Origin: Eudromia elegans | Taxonomy: Eukaryota > Chordata > Aves > Tinamiformes > Tinamidae | NCBI GenBank assembly: GCA_003342815.1 | Contig: PTEX01000414.1 | Span: forward strand, 170,949 to 234,948 | Length of the DNA: 64,000 nucleotides | Reading direction: 5' to 3' | Shown: positions 62,387-64,000 of the stretch, piece by piece | How positions within the stretch are numbered: position 1 is the first letter of the stretch | Layout of the letters: every line of letters starts with the position of its first letter | The notes under the pieces: model-generated | The model's database searches: none | What the model was told of the DNA's origin: nothing | What the model saw: the letters and a program-made list of their open reading frames with translations, nothing else | Program-made: the position numbers and the translations under genes

Positions 62387-62641
62387 TGTCCACAAATGTC
62401 CAAAAAGGAGACAGAGGAGTCCTAAAACTTTATTCAAATAAAAGGAAAGTCCACCGTGGCATACCCCTGTGGAGCTCTCAAATTACAGGAGGGTGCAGCC
62501 TCCTTTTCTCCTAGCTTCCTGACCGAGGTATGCCCTCTCCTTTTCCCCATTGGCTGAGGTACTCAGAAGTTACAGACTTCCCGGCCTGCCTATGGTATGT
62601 TTCTTCTCGATATGTGTCCCCCTCCCTGGTCATACATCACA
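62387..62641 (-). mobile_element. Possible solo LTR, minus strand
   Basis: On the minus strand the block begins TGTGATGTATG (62641) and ends TTTGTGGACA (62387). This gives TG...CA ends with a TGT/ACA terminal repeat, a CCAAT box (plus-strand ATTGG at 62549-62553), and AATAAA about 40 bp before the end (plus-strand TTTATT at 62429-62434) followed by a CT/GT-rich tail. These features fit a short retroviral LTR. No target-site duplication or internal sequence was seen, so boundaries are tentative. Confidence 0.4.
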
Positions 62642-63336
62642 TGTCTAATTAAAGTGACTTTCTGCCTTCCCTGGGTGTGAAAATTAGTATGCATTAGCTC
62701 ATTATGCTTGTGCCTACTCTACTAAGGTTCATTCTGTGGTCATTTGTTGATAAGGATCTCTCTGTCTCCTCCTGTTTTCCCCTGGGTCAACTGCACCCAA
62801 TCGCCAATCCCGCAGGTACAGCACGACCTCCCTGCCTATTCCCTAGGCCTGTTTGCCAAAGAATGTGGAGTATTTCATACATCTGTAAAGACACAAACTC
62901 CTTTGTTCCACTCAGTAACATTTAAAATAAAGCAATATTTAGTGTTTTATTTTATAGACTTAAGTAAGGGCATAAAAATTAACAGCATTTACACATACTA
63001 AGATTATTCTTTGCTAGGAACAAATCTAAATTACAGTCTAATTTTATTTATGTAGAATTGGAGAGAGAGAAGAAGATGACTTGAAAGAACTATTTCTCAT
63101 GTAAAAGACCTAATAAATCTACACTTGCCACATTAAATTTATTATTATTTTGAGCTCTTACTTGTTTCCATGATAACTTTGGTTTAAATGTCTTCTTCTA
63201 ACATTAAATGTCTTAGAATGTAGTGCAAGTGATTTTGCAAGCTGTGTGGGATATTGCCCTCTTACTGATAGAATCAAATGGATACTAGTTTAAGTCCCTA
63301 TTCAGGTTAAAGCAGCTTTTGAAACAATCCAGTCAA
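62642..63336. other. Noncoding stretch between the LTR-like block and the CR1
   Basis: Two overlapping plus frames of 73 and 85 codons at 62704-63001 have no domain. GC-richer sequence with CCAAT-like words (about 62797-62810) may be further mobile-element debris. The remainder to 63336 is AT-rich and unremarkable. Confidence 0.5.
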
Positions 63337-64000
63337 TTCAGGAGGGACAGGCTCTTCAGGAGGGACAGGCCAGGAAGGCGAGGCGGCAGAGTCGCTCTTT
63401 ATGTGAGAGAGCAGTTGGAGTGTATGGAGCTTGGCGTAGGGGAGGGTGGAGCGCCAGTCGAGAGCCTGTGGGTGAGGATCAAAGGGCAGGGCAACAGGGG
63501 CCACACGGTCGTGGGAGTTTACTACAGGCCGCCCGACCAGGATAAGGAGGTGGATGAGGCCTTCTACAGGCAGCTGCAAGAAGCCTCGCGATCNCAGGCC
63601 CTGGTNNTTGTGGGGGACTTTAACCACCCTGATGTCTGCTGGGCCGATCACACAGCTGGGAGCAGACAGTCCAGGAGGTTCCTGCAGAGCGTTGCGGATA
63701 AGTTCCTGATGCAGGTGGTTGAAGAGCCGACAAGGGCGGGCGCACTGCTAGACCTGATCCTAACCAACAGAGATGGTCTGGTGGGAAATGTGAGCGTCGG
63801 GGGCAGTCTTGGATGTAGTGACCATGAGATGTTGGAATTCACGATCCTGCGTGGAGGGAGCTGGGCAAGAAGTAAGACTACAGCCCTGGACTTCAAGAGA
63901 GCCAACTTTGACCTCCTCAGGGAGCTCCTTGGAGAAATCCCCTGGACCAGGGTCCTAGAAGGAAAGGGTGTCCAGGAGAGCTGGCTTATCTTCAAGCACC
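63337..64000 (+). mobile_element. CR1 LINE, well-preserved copy, runs off the window
   Basis: The start of a plus-strand CR1 that is 5'-truncated inside ORF2 and continues past the right edge. The left junction carries an 18-bp-period duplication: TTCAGGAGGGACAGG at 63337-63351 and again at 63355-63369. It differs from the other copies by an uninterrupted reading frame and high GC. Three unresolved bases (63594, 63606, 63607) show imperfect assembly of a multi-copy repeat. Confidence 0.93.
63337..64000 (+). CDS. CR1 ORF2 endonuclease domain, partial, open frame
   Basis: A 221-codon open segment of CR1 ORF2 in the frame with codons starting at 63337, with no stop before the window end. The preceding in-frame stop is at 63286. 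It covers the middle and C-terminal part of the APE-type endonuclease that nicks target DNA to prime reverse transcription. Visible landmarks: GGRVALYVREQLE (from 63382), LWVRIKGQ (from 63466), GVYYRPPDQ (63514-63540), the catalytic GDFN box (63613-63624), the LLDLILTN strand (about 63748-63771) and the catalytic SDH box (63817-63825), then VQESWLIFKH leading toward the RT linker. The N-terminal endonuclease part with its metal-binding Asn/Glu is missing through 5' truncation, and no start codon is proposed. The copy is therefore not autonomous, but intact coding suggests a recent insertion. Confidence 0.9.

Noticed and set aside
63307-63995. Two minus-strand frames of 114 and 115 codons at the right edge
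   Set aside because: They are antisense shadows of the plus-strand CR1 endonuclease frame, which has recognisable catalytic boxes.

Overview
The window looks like a gene-poor stretch of a bird genome, or possibly that of a close reptile relative such as a crocodilian or turtle. The best evidence is at least six fragments of the LINE family CR1 in both orientations, recognised from their endonuclease and reverse-transcriptase reading frames and from the CR1 3' end with its ATTCTGTG-type repeats. The sequence is AT-rich and eukaryotic in style: no operons, no ribosome binding sites, no long host ORFs, many microsatellites. Five N positions (26143, 58681, 63594, 63606, 63607) mark it as draft assembly, and all five lie in repeats. 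I could not identify a host protein-coding exon, tRNA or rRNA, so this is either intergenic or inside a very large intron. The species cannot be named from what I can see.

Layout. 1-7.8 kb: AT-rich DNA with a possible degenerate LTR (about 1281-1743), a (TTTTA)n tract and an 18-bp palindrome that fits an RFX X-box. 7.8-10.13 kb: two dead CR1 copies head to tail. 10.1-22.2 kb: desert with AT-rich low-complexity DNA, an unassigned minus-strand ORF cluster (15.0-16.1 kb), and palindromes at 18.5 and 20.7 kb. 22.26-22.69 kb: a CR1 3' end. 25.7-26.4 kb: an LTR-like element with TATA box, poly(A) signal and a downstream donor-like site. 26.4-40.9 kb: desert containing a G-quadruplex motif (31.67 kb) and a dense cluster of transcription-factor-like motifs (34.8-34.9 kb). 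40.9-41.4 kb: a CpG-rich island in AT-rich surroundings. 41.4-58.5 kb: desert with a (CTAT)n microsatellite and one candidate conserved noncoding element. 58.57-59.06 kb: (AAAAAG)n fused to an internal CR1 fragment. 61.9-62.7 kb: a CR1 3' end, a pyrimidine tract and a possible minus-strand solo LTR. 63.34-64.0 kb: a CR1 ORF2 endonuclease segment with an intact reading frame that runs off the window.

I see no evidence of a new multi-gene system. The points most worth a second look are the X-box palindrome, the 34.8-kb motif cluster, the 40.9-kb CpG-rich island, the CR1 chimera and the young CR1 copy at the right end. Functional statements about noncoding motifs are inference from pattern only.
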